From positions 1 through 64,000 of the forward strand of contig JACVCD010000023.1 of assembly GCA_016742275.1 (NCBI GenBank): DNA of 64,000 nucleotides. The letters run 5' to 3'. Both the position numbers and the translations under genes were made by a program. The notes beneath the pieces are model-generated. The model was not told where the DNA came from. It saw nothing but the letters and a program-made list of their open reading frames with translations, and ran no database searches. Positions 19,445 through 27,867 of this stretch are shown here, one piece after another (positions within the stretch are counted from its first letter, which is position 1; every line of letters begins with the position of its first letter). Source of the stretch: Gemmatimonadaceae bacterium. GTDB lineage: Bacteria; Gemmatimonadota; Gemmatimonadetes; Gemmatimonadales; Gemmatimonadaceae.

Positions 19445-19627
19445 TCAGCTCGCGGAGTCGAGCGTGTTCGTCGTGCGCTGGAAGATGTTGGAGATGGAGT
19501 TGCGGAAGCCCTGGATCACCGCGATGAGCGCCACCGTGATCACGCCCAGCAACAGCGCATATTCGGCGAGAGACGCCCCTTCTTCATCGCGCAGGAAATC
19601 GCGCACCGCGGACGGCATGGCACTCAT
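19445..19627 (-). CDS. flp: Flp/Fap family type IVb pilin (copy 2)
   Basis: Predicted 60-residue prepilin. A short leader ends in RDEEG, and ASLAEYALLLGVITVALI follows. This shows the Flp processing motif with Glu-Tyr at positions +5/+6, and the mature pilin is nearly all one hydrophobic helix. The C-terminus is IFQRTTNTLDSAS. The ATG at 19627 has a GAGG-type ribosome site about seven bases upstream. The mature part is almost identical to the pilin at 19658-19840, differing at the penultimate segment (LDSAS versus LNSAS), which shows a recent tandem duplication. It is expected to be a major subunit of the Flp pilus. Confidence 0.9.
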   Translation of the reverse strand: MSAMPSAVRDFLRDEEGASLAEYALLLGVITVALIAVIQGFRNSISNIFQRTTNTLDSAS

Positions 19628-19657
19628 GATGGCACCTCGGGAAGGTTCAAACACCGC

Positions 19658-19840
19658 TTATGACGCCGAATTCAGCGTATTGGTCGTGCGCTGGAAGATG
19701 TTCGAGATGGAGTTCCTGAAGCCCTGAATCACCGCGATGAGCGCAACAGTGATCACCCCGAGCAGAAGGGCATACTCGGCAAGGGAGGCGCCATCTTCGT
19801 CACGAACAAAACGACGAACTGCGTGGGTGAAGGACAACAT
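19658..19840 (-). CDS. flp: Flp/Fap family type IVb pilin (copy 1, first gene of the locus)
   Basis: Predicted 60-residue prepilin with leader MLSFTHAVRRFVRDEDG, cleavage expected after this Gly, and mature ASLAEYALLLGVITVALI. The ATG at 19840 is preceded by GGAG at the right spacing, and longer upstream readings are not protein-like. It is the promoter-proximal gene of the Tad locus. Its mature sequence is nearly identical to the second Flp copy, while the leaders differ. Confidence 0.9.
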   Translation of the reverse strand: MLSFTHAVRRFVRDEDGASLAEYALLLGVITVALIAVIQGFRNSISNIFQRTTNTLNSAS

Positions 19841-20229
19841 TGGAACTCCGCTGTAGAGGAACAGGATGCTTCCTGCTTCGGGAATGGATCCCGCAGGCCA
19901 AGGCGACAGCACGTCGCACCGATGATGAACGCGCAATGGTTGCGCCAGAACCATCAACATGCTCAAACCACTGCAGAAGTCACCACGAGAACAACACAGC
20001 AGCGGCACACGGCATGCGTTCTGATGCCCAACCTGTTCCGTAAGTCATTCAATGTCAAAGCTGTAGAACATTAAATATGCTTCATTCTGGTTGAGCTCGA
20101 CTATCACACTCTCGACACTGGCACATTAACTGCAGTTCATTGTGAAAACAGGTGCAGCGAACCGTCTACACAACTGTGTGACGATCGCTACACCTGTGCT
20201 CGTTGTCGTCCTACTTGTTCTTCACGTGC
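19841..20229. promoter_or_regulatory. 389-base gene-free region upstream of the Tad locus
   Basis: No convincing gene lies here. The half near the pilin is GC-average. The stretch at about 20030-20140 is markedly AT-rich, with runs such as CATATTTAAT on the minus strand, and is the best candidate for the promoter of the pilus operon with a long leader. I could not assign a specific sigma-factor consensus for the minus strand. Confidence 0.4.
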
Positions 20230-20661
20230 TTAGTGCGCGGCAGCCCCACAATGCGCGTCAAATGCGTTCACCAAATCTGCCGCGATCTGTTGCGCGCTGC
20301 GGCCTTCGATCTGATGACGCTCAAGCATGAAGGCCACATCACCATCTTTCACCAAGGCAATGCTCGGCGAGGAAGGGCGATAACCGGTGAAGTAGCCGCG
20401 GGCACGATCGGTTGCTTCGCGATCCTGACCAGCGAACACGGTTACTGACGTATCAGGCGTCGTCGCATGCTGCAGTGCGATCGCAATCGCCGGACGCGCG
20501 TTGCGCGCGGCGCAACCACACACGGAATTCACGACGACCAACGCCGTGCCCTTATGGTCCGCGAGCAATGCGTCCACCGCATCAGCGGTGCGCAATTCTT
20601 CAACGCCAAGGCGCGTGAGTTCTTCACGCATCGGGATCAACAACTGTTCGGGATACATCAT
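20230..20661 (-). CDS. Bacilliredoxin, BrxA/BrxB family
   Basis: Predicted 143-residue protein of the YphP/YqiW (BrxA/BrxB) family. The hallmark CGC redox motif is in NSVCGCAARNARPA near residue 50. The N-terminus MMYPEQLLIPMREELTRLG and the end FDAHCGAAAH are also typical. In Bacillus these proteins remove bacillithiol from mixed disulfides. In bacteria without bacillithiol they may act on other low-molecular thiols, so the cofactor here is unknown. The double ATG at 20661/20658 is the natural start, and longer readings upstream do not resemble the family. The region 20662-20749 to the GroES-like gene carries several short direct repeats of a CTCACGAC type. Confidence 0.9.
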   Translation of the reverse strand: MMYPEQLLIPMREELTRLGVEELRTADAVDALLADHKGTALVVVNSVCGCAARNARPAIAIALQHATTPDTSVTVFAGQDREATDRARGYFTGYRPSSPSIALVKDGDVAFMLERHQIEGRSAQQIAADLVNAFDAHCGAAAH

Positions 20662-20749
20662 AAAAGCAGTCCTGGGTCGTGAGTCGTGAATTCTGAGTTG
20701 GGTTCTACACCGGAGACGTGTCTCAAGACCGGCGGACCACCCACCTTTC

Positions 20750-21133
20750 TCAGTAATCCGGTATGTCGTCGCGTGGTTCACGCACCAGCGCCAGAAGGGC
20801 GGCTTGGGGCACGACGAGATACTGTTCGTTCTCGAAGGTGATCTCGACGGCGGCCTTGCGGAAAAACAGCGCATAGTCGCCCACCTGCGCCTGCATGGGG
20901 ACAAACCGTGCCTCGCGGCCACTACCGGTCAACCGCCAGGGCTCGTCGCCCTGCTCGGCCAGATCGGGGAGCGCGAGCCCGGGACCGGTGGAGACGATTT
21001 CACCGCCCTGCACCGCCTGGTTGTCCACGGCCGTGGGGGGCAGGTACAAACCCACCTTCGAACGCTGCTCGCCATCCTCGACCTTCACGAGGACACGGTC
21101 TCCCACCACGATCAGTCGCTTGTGTTTGCTCAT
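20750..21133 (-). CDS. GroES-like co-chaperonin family protein
   Basis: Predicted 127-residue beta-barrel protein. The N-terminal KRLIVVGDRVLVKVEDGEQR and the GLYLPPTA strand match the Cpn10 barrel (D-R-V-L-V-K...G-L-x-L-P). After that it has a non-standard middle with DLAEQGDEPWRLTGSGREAR, then VGDYALFFRKAAVEITFENE, ending in a loose acidic tail. It is longer than typical GroES (about 95), lacks a clear mobile loop, and no groEL is nearby. Its start overlaps... see spacing: the kinase gene stops at 21130, so it begins in ATGA overlap with the kinase end and is translated after the kinase. It is a divergent GroES paralogue. A role with the kinase is inferred only from the coupling. Confidence 0.75.
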   Translation of the reverse strand: MSKHKRLIVVGDRVLVKVEDGEQRSKVGLYLPPTAVDNQAVQGGEIVSTGPGLALPDLAEQGDEPWRLTGSGREARFVPMQAQVGDYALFFRKAAVEITFENEQYLVVPQAALLALVREPRDDIPDY

Positions 21134-22893
21134 GGCTTGAAATTAGTCCCGGGCGGAAGGGCTTCAGCGCGGGACGCCAGAATGCGCGCCACAATGCGCT
21201 CCACCACACTGCGCAACTCCTGCTCCTTCTTACGCGCGTTGTGCGCATAGATAAGACGCGCCGCGATCAGGGCAACAGCGATCGTGGAGGCCCACGCCGT
21301 CAGGCCAAGTGGAACGTTCTGCGTGGTCTTCATGACGAGACCCATGACCACGGCACCAAAGCCTCCCCCGCCGCCGCCGCCCAATCCGCCAAAGAGACCA
21401 CCGGCCAACTGCGACAGGTCTTCAAACGCCCGCACCGTGGTGCGCCCATTGCGCACGGCCACCTGTACCTGCGCGGCGCGCGGCATACCCGACTGTCCCG
21501 GGCGCATGACATTGGTCATGACGGTGAGTGTACGGCCCACGGCATTGACGCTCACCATCTCGCCCATCGAGTCTCTAATGTCGTCGGCGATATCTTCGAA
21601 CATCGAGACATCGATTTCCGCAGGAAACGACGCCTGAAAATCAAGCTTGGTGTGCGCGCCAAGAAACCAGTTGGGGCGTTTCTGTTGCCGCTCACCAACC
21701 TGCACCGCCATGGGCACCGCCATGGGCATTGCCATGGGTGCAGCCGATATCGACATGGCGACGGACTTTCGCTCGGCGAGTGCACGCTCCACGTACTTGG
21801 TATCGATGCCAGCTTCCTGAGCCGCAGCACGCACCAAGTCTGCATCATACGCCGTGGTGAGCGGACCTTCGCGAGGCGTCACGAGTTCTGCCGGCGGCGC
21901 CTGCACTCCAGTGTACGCCTGCAACTGCGCGGCGCGTGCCCATACGGCGTTAGCCTCGGTCGACGACAGTGGACCATCCGGCAACACATCCACCGAATAT
22001 GACTGCGCGATCACCGCAGGGAGCGCCGGCGGGTCGTCGATACGCAGAGACGACAGTGCATCAAGCACCGCACGCGCCGATGCCGGTCGCGCTTCTGCGG
22101 ATTTGGCCAGTAGTGCATCAAGCAAGGCCACGATTCCCGGCGGTACCGCCGGCACAAACTGCGTGAGCGATGCCGGAGCACTGTTCACATGCGCGACAAG
22201 AATGGCCGATGACGTCGGACGTTCGAAAGGGAATCGTCCACTCAGCAGGTGAAACCACAACACGCCGAGCGCATAGAGATCGCTGCGACCATCGATGACA
22301 TCGCCTGTGACCTGCTCGGGGCTCATGTAGTGCACGCTACCCAACACCGTTCCGGTCGCCGTAAGTGGCTGCACCTCGGCAACACGGGCGATCCCGAAGT
22401 CGGTAATCATGGCGTGACCGGTGGCATCGATCAGGACATTCTCGGCCTTGATGTCGCGGTGTACCACACCACGCGCGTGCGCGACTTCAAGTCCGGCCGC
22501 GATCTGGCGTACCACAGCCAATGAAGCTGCGGTATCCAGTGGGCCGTCGGCACCAATCACTTCAGCCGTCGAGCGCCCATCCACGTAGCCCATGACGAAG
22601 TACACCACGCCATCGCGTTCAGCGGCAGCATGAATGGGTACGATATTGGGATGCGACAATGCCGCCGCTGTTCGCGCCTCGCGCACGAAGCGCTCACGCA
22701 CCTGCGCATCGGCGGCGAGATGCGGTGGCAGTGTCTTGATGGCTACATCACGATCAAGTCGCGTGTCGCGTGCGAGGTACACCACGCCCATGCCACCACG
22801 CCCAATCTCGCGTATCAAGCGGAATTCGCCGGCCACAGCCCGCGCCAGCGACGGGGCCGGCTCGGGCCACGTCATCGCGTCGGTATTCGTCAT
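21130..22893 (-). CDS. Membrane-anchored Hanks-type Ser/Thr protein kinase
   Basis: Predicted 587-residue protein with an N-terminal kinase domain (about 24-290). The glycine loop is GRGGMGVVYL (31-40), the ATP-binding Lys is K53, the catalytic loop is HRDIKAEN (145-152) and the metal-binding motif is DFG (165-167). The activation segment contains GTVLGSVHYMSPEQ. A central region of about 200 residues has no recognised domain and includes a Met-Pro-Ala-rich stretch and a PNWFLGAHTKLDFQ segment. A Gly-rich run and a hydrophobic segment (about 535-555) precede a basic coiled C-tail. The stop overlaps the start of the GroES-like gene in ATGA. It lies 53 bases downstream of the flavin oxidase operon. 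Confidence 0.9.
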   Translation of the reverse strand: MTNTDAMTWPEPAPSLARAVAGEFRLIREIGRGGMGVVYLARDTRLDRDVAIKTLPPHLAADAQVRERFVREARTAAALSHPNIVPIHAAAERDGVVYFVMGYVDGRSTAEVIGADGPLDTAASLAVVRQIAAGLEVAHARGVVHRDIKAENVLIDATGHAMITDFGIARVAEVQPLTATGTVLGSVHYMSPEQVTGDVIDGRSDLYALGVLWFHLLSGRFPFERPTSSAILVAHVNSAPASLTQFVPAVPPGIVALLDALLAKSAEARPASARAVLDALSSLRIDDPPALPAVIAQSYSVDVLPDGPLSSTEANAVWARAAQLQAYTGVQAPPAELVTPREGPLTTAYDADLVRAAAQEAGIDTKYVERALAERKSVAMSISAAPMAMPMAVPMAVQVGERQQKRPNWFLGAHTKLDFQASFPAEIDVSMFEDIADDIRDSMGEMVSVNAVGRTLTVMTNVMRPGQSGMPRAAQVQVAVRNGRTTVRAFEDLSQLAGGLFGGLGGGGGGGFGAVVMGLVMKTTQNVPLGLTAWASTIAVALIAARLIYAHNARKKEQELRSVVERIVARILASRAEALPPGTNFKP

Positions 22894-22946
22894 GCTGCAA
22901 TATGCGTTGAAGAACCGATCATGGACGAGCTTTCACCTTCGAAAAC

Positions 22947-24617
22947 TCATCGATCCCCTCCGAGATCGCGCGCGGCCGCTTCGGCCGCTTGTACACCCTG
23001 CCACTGCGCCTCCTCGAACAGGCTGAATCCACTCACATCGGCATGTGCGAGGTGCACACGTGACGCTGGCTGCCAACCGGTCATCGCATCGCGACGCGCC
23101 AGTACACCGGGCACCGGACGGGCCATGGCGTGTCCCCAGCGCATGACATCCACGCGCACCAGGCGCTGTGCGATGTCAGGATGGGCGCGGGAAAGATCGG
23201 CCACCACAACATCACGCCAATGCGACCAGGGCTGCTGCAACATCGCTCGCCGCGCATCGCGGGCCTCACCATCGACTAACGCGTGATACCAGGTCCAGAT
23301 GGGTTGAGCTGGCCGTTGCTGCAGCAGTTGATGCCCCGCATTCACATAGCCAAGCGAGTTACTGCCAAACAGCACGTTGTCCCATGCCGGAGCGGTGCCG
23401 GAATTACGCCAGGCGGGTGTGCCTGCATCGCGCGGTGGGCCGTCCAATACCAGATTGGCCACTACCCACGGTGCATGCTGTGTGGCCTGCACGGCGGGAG
23501 CCGCGTTCATCGATGGCAGCACCCGCGGCAACACGAAACTCGGCGCCGCCCAAATAACGACATCGGCATCCACACGCAGATCGGGCGCATGTACGCGCCA
23601 CTGTGCGGCCCCGCGTGATTCCAGGCGAAACACCGGCGCACCAGTCACCACCCGAGCACCGCCATCTGCGGCCGACCTTCGGCGCAGCCGCATGGCCAGT
23701 TGACGTGCAATCCAGTCGTTACCTTCGGGCCATGTGAGCGGCCCGTCGTCTTCAGCCGGACGTGATGCGAAGTAGTGCACGGCAGCCCAAGCACTGGCCT
23801 GCGAGAGCGATGCACCATAGTCGTCACGCGTGCCGTATTCCACCCACCAGCGGAGGGCCTCACTCTGCCAGCCCTCACGGCTCATCCACTCACGTGCGGT
23901 CATGCCATCGAGCATCTGCGCACGGTGCACCAGCGCACGATCAGCTGACGTTCCTGCGCTCAGATTACGACGCCGCGCATGACCCGCAGCGCTGGGCACC
24001 CGGAACATGCCGCTCTCCCGCCACTCGCCGATACGCGCCGAAAACTGCGCAAACTCGTCGCGCGTGCGTGACGTGGCGGCGTCGAGTGGATCGAGTCCCT
24101 CGTGCCATCGTCCGTGTTGCCAGATACGCTCCTGAGGCGCATGACAAAGCGCTCGTTCATCCCAGGTGCCATCCGCCTGCAGCACCCCCAGTTCACGCAT
24201 CAGTGTGCGCACATGAGTGGCGTCGGCGTCGGGGATTGGCAGATAATGTGCGCCCCATGGCGCGCGTCTATCTCCAAGGCCCCGATAGTGTGCCGAACGC
24301 GTATTCCCACCGGTATTCGCATCGAGCTCCAACAACACCCCGTCGTGCATGCCAAGCGCATCGAGACGCCAACCGGCCGAGAGACCACCTATGCCTCCAC
24401 CGACGATCGCCACGCGCGTGCGTCGCGTGGTGCCCGATCGCGTCGACAACTGCGCGTCGCGAACACGATGCCCCGCCGCACCACCATCATCGACGAAACC
24501 ACCAGCAATGACATGACCTTTCCGTGCCAGTCCGATCAAAGCCGGCGCCGCCACCATGCCGGCCATCGTGCGCACGGCATCACGGCGCGAAACATCACCC
24601 GCACGATCGCGCGACAT
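22947..24617 (-). CDS. Flavin amine oxidase-like protein with Tat-like signal, last gene of polyamine/SPFH operon
   Basis: Predicted 556-residue flavoprotein. The start MSRDRAGDVSRRDAVRTMAG, followed by a hydrophobic AAPALIGLA stretch, looks like a twin-arginine signal, so the enzyme may be exported folded with FAD. The Rossmann motif is VAIVGGGIGGLSAGW at about 70-84, followed by an acidic LELDANTGG and GAHYLPIP. These fit the amine-oxidase/phytoene-desaturase-like fold, and the C-terminal FSLFEEAQWQG region fits FAD binding. It lies five bases from the spermidine-synthase-like gene, so the pair are cotranslated. Oxidation of a polyamine or aminopropyl product is a reasonable inference, not a demonstrated activity. 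Confidence 0.75.
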   Translation of the reverse strand: MSRDRAGDVSRRDAVRTMAGMVAAPALIGLARKGHVIAGGFVDDGGAAGHRVRDAQLSTRSGTTRRTRVAIVGGGIGGLSAGWRLDALGMHDGVLLELDANTGGNTRSAHYRGLGDRRAPWGAHYLPIPDADATHVRTLMRELGVLQADGTWDERALCHAPQERIWQHGRWHEGLDPLDAATSRTRDEFAQFSARIGEWRESGMFRVPSAAGHARRRNLSAGTSADRALVHRAQMLDGMTAREWMSREGWQSEALRWWVEYGTRDDYGASLSQASAWAAVHYFASRPAEDDGPLTWPEGNDWIARQLAMRLRRRSAADGGARVVTGAPVFRLESRGAAQWRVHAPDLRVDADVVIWAAPSFVLPRVLPSMNAAPAVQATQHAPWVVANLVLDGPPRDAGTPAWRNSGTAPAWDNVLFGSNSLGYVNAGHQLLQQRPAQPIWTWYHALVDGEARDARRAMLQQPWSHWRDVVVADLSRAHPDIAQRLVRVDVMRWGHAMARPVPGVLARRDAMTGWQPASRVHLAHADVSGFSLFEEAQWQGVQAAEAAARDLGGDR

Positions 24618-24622
24618 GCGCG

Positions 24623-26119
24623 TCAGCGATTGATGGCGTCGAATTCGTGCTCGTAGTAACGCACGAGAATCTGATCATTCAGTCGATTGGGCTCAGCGGG
24701 CACTCGCTGCATATCGGCCGGGAAGTCGAATAGCGGTGGCACCGTAGCCACCGTGAGGTACCGGAGCCCCGGCGGCAATGAGCCAGGCGGCGCATAGCTC
24801 GACAGGCCAGCAATCACGAAGCCCCACTCGCCAAAACTTGGCACATACACATGGTACGGCCATGTGCGAAGCCCAGCGCCTTCGAGCGTGGATACGATGC
24901 TCCAGAACGATTGCCGCGCAAACATCGGCGAGGTGCTCTGCACCGCGAGAAACCCACCTGGCGCGAGATGACGCTTGACCAGTCGATAGAACGCACTCGT
25001 GTACAGCTTGCCAACGTGGTAGTTCGACGGGTCGGGAAAGTCGATCACGATGAAGTCGAACTGCGCCGGACTCTGATCGAGCCAGGTGAACGCATCCGCA
25101 TTCACCACCAGCACGCGCGGATCCTTGAACGCACCACTGTTCATCGCAACCAATCGCGGATGCGTCGTGAACAGTTGGGTCATGCCTTCATCGAGATCGA
25201 CCAGCGTCACGCGCTTTACATCGGGATACTTGAGGATCTCCCGCACCGCGAGTCCGTCGCCACCACCAAGCACCAATACCCGCGCACGGGACGGCACGGC
25301 GGCAAGACCGGGATGAACAAGACCCTCGTGGTAGCGATACTCATCGCGCGACGCGAACTGCAGATGGCCGTTGAGATAGAGACGCAGATCGTCCTTCCAG
25401 CTGGTCAGCACGATGCGCTGATACCGCGTGTCCTTGGACAGGATGATGGGATCGGCATACATCCCTTCTTCCGCAAGGGTGGTGACCTGCTGCCCCTTCC
25501 AAAGGCCAGCACCAAGCACCGCCAACGCCAACAAGCCGACCAGCTGCAACCCGCGCCGGCTTGGCAGCTCATTCCGAAACAGGTGTGTGCTCCAGAGACC
25601 GACCAGCACATTGATCACGCCGAACAGCAACGCCGACCGAACCAATCCGAGACGTGGTACCAGCAGCAGCGGGAAGAGCAATGACGCAAACAGCGCACCG
25701 ATGTAGTCGAACGTCAGCACATTGGCCACGACGTCCTTGAAGCTGAATCGGTCGCGCAGAATGCGCATAAGCAGCGGGATCTCGAGACCGACCAGTGTGC
25801 CGATCAGCAGTACGAGACCGTACAGAACGAGACGGAACGCTTCGGTATACGCGAACGCCAGAAAGAGCAGCAGTGACGACAATCCGCCTACCACTCCGAC
25901 CAGCATCTCGATCTGCACAAAGCGTGTAATTACGCCGCGCACAATGAATCGGGACAGCCAACTCCCGATGCCCATGGCAAAGAGATAGGTCCCGATGATG
26001 GTACTGAACTGGGTAACGCTGTCACCCAGCAGATACGACGCCAGCGCTCCCGCCACGAGCTCGTAAATGAGCCCGCACGCTGCGATGAGACAGACCGACA
26101 GGAACAGCGCTAACGCCAC
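24623..26119 (-). CDS. Membrane-bound spermidine synthase-like aminopropyltransferase
   Basis: Predicted 498-residue fusion. Residues about 1-210 carry around seven membrane spans. The C-terminal half is a class I methyltransferase-fold polyamine aminopropyltransferase. It shows the family motif VLGGGDGLAVREILK, an acidic ribose-binding DLDEG, NADAFTWL, and the catalytic-loop equivalent IVIDFPDPSNYHVGKLY. The GTG at 26119 is the first possible start after an in-frame stop. It sits 15 bases after the DUF350 gene. The membrane half implies an acceptor at or in the membrane. The substrate could be a classical diamine or something else. No ornithine, arginine or lysine decarboxylase is nearby. 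Confidence 0.88.
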   Translation of the reverse strand: MALALFLSVCLIAACGLIYELVAGALASYLLGDSVTQFSTIIGTYLFAMGIGSWLSRFIVRGVITRFVQIEMLVGVVGGLSSLLLFLAFAYTEAFRLVLYGLVLLIGTLVGLEIPLLMRILRDRFSFKDVVANVLTFDYIGALFASLLFPLLLVPRLGLVRSALLFGVINVLVGLWSTHLFRNELPSRRGLQLVGLLALAVLGAGLWKGQQVTTLAEEGMYADPIILSKDTRYQRIVLTSWKDDLRLYLNGHLQFASRDEYRYHEGLVHPGLAAVPSRARVLVLGGGDGLAVREILKYPDVKRVTLVDLDEGMTQLFTTHPRLVAMNSGAFKDPRVLVVNADAFTWLDQSPAQFDFIVIDFPDPSNYHVGKLYTSAFYRLVKRHLAPGGFLAVQSTSPMFARQSFWSIVSTLEGAGLRTWPYHVYVPSFGEWGFVIAGLSSYAPPGSLPPGLRYLTVATVPPLFDFPADMQRVPAEPNRLNDQILVRYYEHEFDAINR

Positions 26120-26134
26120 GACGACCCGCTGCGA

Positions 26135-26347
26135 CTAGTGAATGGCGGCAGCGACGATGATGCCGAGTGCGATGGCGACGGAGCCAATCACAATGGCCAC
26201 CGCCTTGTTCTGCTTGCCGCTGAGCTCATCCCACAATCGCCCAGGGGTCAGTACGTCGATCACGAAGAACGCAATTGCGAACATCACCACGCCCAACCCC
26301 GCGAACGCCGCGGAGTTGATCACGTTGGTCAACAGGGTATCGGCCAT
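26135..26347 (-). CDS. DUF350 (YjfL-type) small membrane protein
   Basis: Predicted 70-residue protein with two transmembrane segments (about 14-33 and 50-69) joined by a short loop TPGRLWDELSGKQNKA. This two-span repeat is the DUF350 unit. Many family members have two to four units, and this is the minimal one. AAGGAG lies six bases before the ATG. DUF350 proteins commonly occur beside DUF4178, SPFH and spermidine-synthase-like genes, as here. Function is unknown. A small membrane scaffold or channel-like subunit is possible. Confidence 0.85.
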   Translation of the reverse strand: MADTLLTNVINSAAFAGLGVVMFAIAFFVIDVLTPGRLWDELSGKQNKAVAIVIGSVAIALGIIVAAAIH

Positions 26348-26357
26348 GACCGGCTCC

Positions 26358-26546
26358 TTACTTGCCGCGGAGGATGCGCCCGGGAACGTAGTACGACGAA
26401 CGATACGCGCCGGGGTTGTCGCGAATCGATCGGGGGTTGCTGCGTGATTCGTTGCTGCTGGTGAGCGTCCAGCCGCGATACTGTGCCGTGCCGAGCAGGC
26501 CGAGCACGACGAGTGCCCACATGGCGTAGAGACGTGCGCCGAACAT
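26358..26546 (-). CDS. Small single-span membrane protein in the polyamine/SPFH operon
   Basis: Predicted 62-residue protein with one N-terminal transmembrane segment (FGARLYAMWALVVLGLLG) and a basic, Ser/Asn-rich tail ending in YYVPGRILRGK. It starts at the ATG at 26546, one base after the DUF4178 stop (TAG), with a GAGGAGGA ribosome site formed by the acidic C-terminal codons of the upstream gene. I do not recognise a family. Its position between the DUF4178 and DUF350 genes makes it part of the module. It may correspond to the small, lineage-variable one-TM proteins seen in related clusters. Confidence 0.65.
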   Translation of the reverse strand: MFGARLYAMWALVVLGLLGTAQYRGWTLTSSNESRSNPRSIRDNPGAYRSSYYVPGRILRGK

Positions 26547-26547
26547 G

Positions 26548-27867
26548 CTATTCGTCCTCCTCGTCGTCGCTGCTGCTCGACGGCGCATGATCACTTTCGG
26601 CCCAACGACGACCTTCGAAACTGGCCGATGGGAAGACCGCGATCACGGCCGGAACCACGAGTGCCAGGAAGGCGAGACCATAGAAGCCGTAGTGCGGCGC
26701 ATCGCGACGCACCTTTAGTGTGTAGCTGGCTACCGGATTGCCTGGCTCGCCACCTTCCTGCTGCACACGCAGGAAGTAGCGCCCCGCCGGCACACTGGCA
26801 ATTCGCACGGTTTCGCTCTGGCTTCCTTCCGTCCACCGACCGTCACTATCGGTTCCGGTGTAGTAGCTCAACTGCCGCGTCACCTCACGCACATCACCGG
26901 TACTTTCGTTGATGAGCGAGATCGTGAAGAAGATCCAGTCGTTCTGAAATGGCGCCTCGATATCGATGGCGATGCTTGAAGAGCGCCCGTCGAGGTCAAA
27001 CGCCGGCGTCACGAATGCGGCTTCATCGCCAGCCATGCGATGGAAGCTGTACTGCTGTGTGAATACCGTGCGATTGCTGGCCAGCGCCACATTGAGCAGC
27101 AACATCATGAACAGCGCCAGCACGGCGAGGCCCATGCGCGAGAACACGCGCCCAGCCAGCTTGTCGTGCGGGTTTGGCTGATTGGCAAACACGCCAACCG
27201 GATCGATGAGCCCCTTTTCGAGGGAAAACATCTTCCGGATGACGTCGGGCGGCGTGTACGTGCCAAGCGACCAGGTGACTTCGTTGTCGGATGCTTCGGC
27301 GCTCAGCAAATACGGCGGCGCCACGAAATCGCGACTGATGATGCTGTCGCCGACACGCAGCTCCCACGGGAACTCACCGAGAGCTGCCGTAGTACGCGCC
27401 ACCGCCGTCTGAAAATGTTTGAAGGTGCGTCCTTCGAGTTCGACCGTCGGGCGCTCACCATCTCGCTCCTTCTCGGGGCGACGACGCAGCTTCTCGATCA
27501 CGTTCCAGTGCCCCTCGTATTCCGAGAGATACAGGAACCCACGATACGGATTGAAGCAGACATACTCAGTCCACGAGTAGTCCACACCTTCCACCGTGAT
27601 GGTGACCACCTGACAGCCGATGGCCTCCCACTGCGCGCCCTTCCACGTACCACGAGTTCCAAGCGGAATGCGCGGCACGAGCTGCACGCGCTCCCCATAC
27701 TGCAACACTTGCAGGTTCGCGTCAGTAGCGTCCAACTGCGCGCCACACGCCGCGCACACCACCGTGACCGCCCACCCCTGCGCGTGCAACTCGATTCCCG
27801 CGCCACAACTGGCGCAGGAAAGCGAAGAAACGCGCGGAACCGTCTGCGTAGCAACGGGCGTCACCAT
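26548..27867 (-). CDS. DUF4178 protein with N-terminal zinc ribbon and two C-terminal spans
   Basis: Predicted 439-residue protein. The N-terminus holds a zinc ribbon, CASCG...CAACG (about 18-42). Residues about 50-240 are the DUF4178 beta-rich domain, with RGTWKGAQWEAIGCQ and a YSWTEYVCFNPYRGFLYLSE segment typical of the family. A membrane span (about 248-266), an extracytoplasmic jelly-roll-like domain with DIEAPFQNDWIFFTISL, and a second span (about 405-425) follow. It ends with an acidic tail. It overlaps the upstream DUF4178 gene by seven bases; ATG 27867 and GTG 27864 are both possible starts. The domain is of unknown function; context suggests a membrane adaptor. Confidence 0.8.
   Translation of the reverse strand: MVTPVATQTVPRVSSLSCASCGAGIELHAQGWAVTVVCAACGAQLDATDANLQVLQYGERVQLVPRIPLGTRGTWKGAQWEAIGCQVVTITVEGVDYSWTEYVCFNPYRGFLYLSEYEGHWNVIEKLRRRPEKERDGERPTVELEGRTFKHFQTAVARTTAALGEFPWELRVGDSIISRDFVAPPYLLSAEASDNEVTWSLGTYTPPDVIRKMFSLEKGLIDPVGVFANQPNPHDKLAGRVFSRMGLAVLALFMMLLLNVALASNRTVFTQQYSFHRMAGDEAAFVTPAFDLDGRSSSIAIDIEAPFQNDWIFFTISLINESTGDVREVTRQLSYYTGTDSDGRWTEGSQSETVRIASVPAGRYFLRVQQEGGEPGNPVASYTLKVRRDAPHYGFYGLAFLALVVPAVIAVFPSASFEGRRWAESDHAPSSSSDDEEDE

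Noticed and set aside
20119-20133. TGGCAC...TGC with correct GG-GC spacing, like a sigma-54 promoter, on the plus strand
   Set aside because: It points towards the end of the minus-strand bacilliredoxin gene with no plus-strand gene to serve; probably chance.
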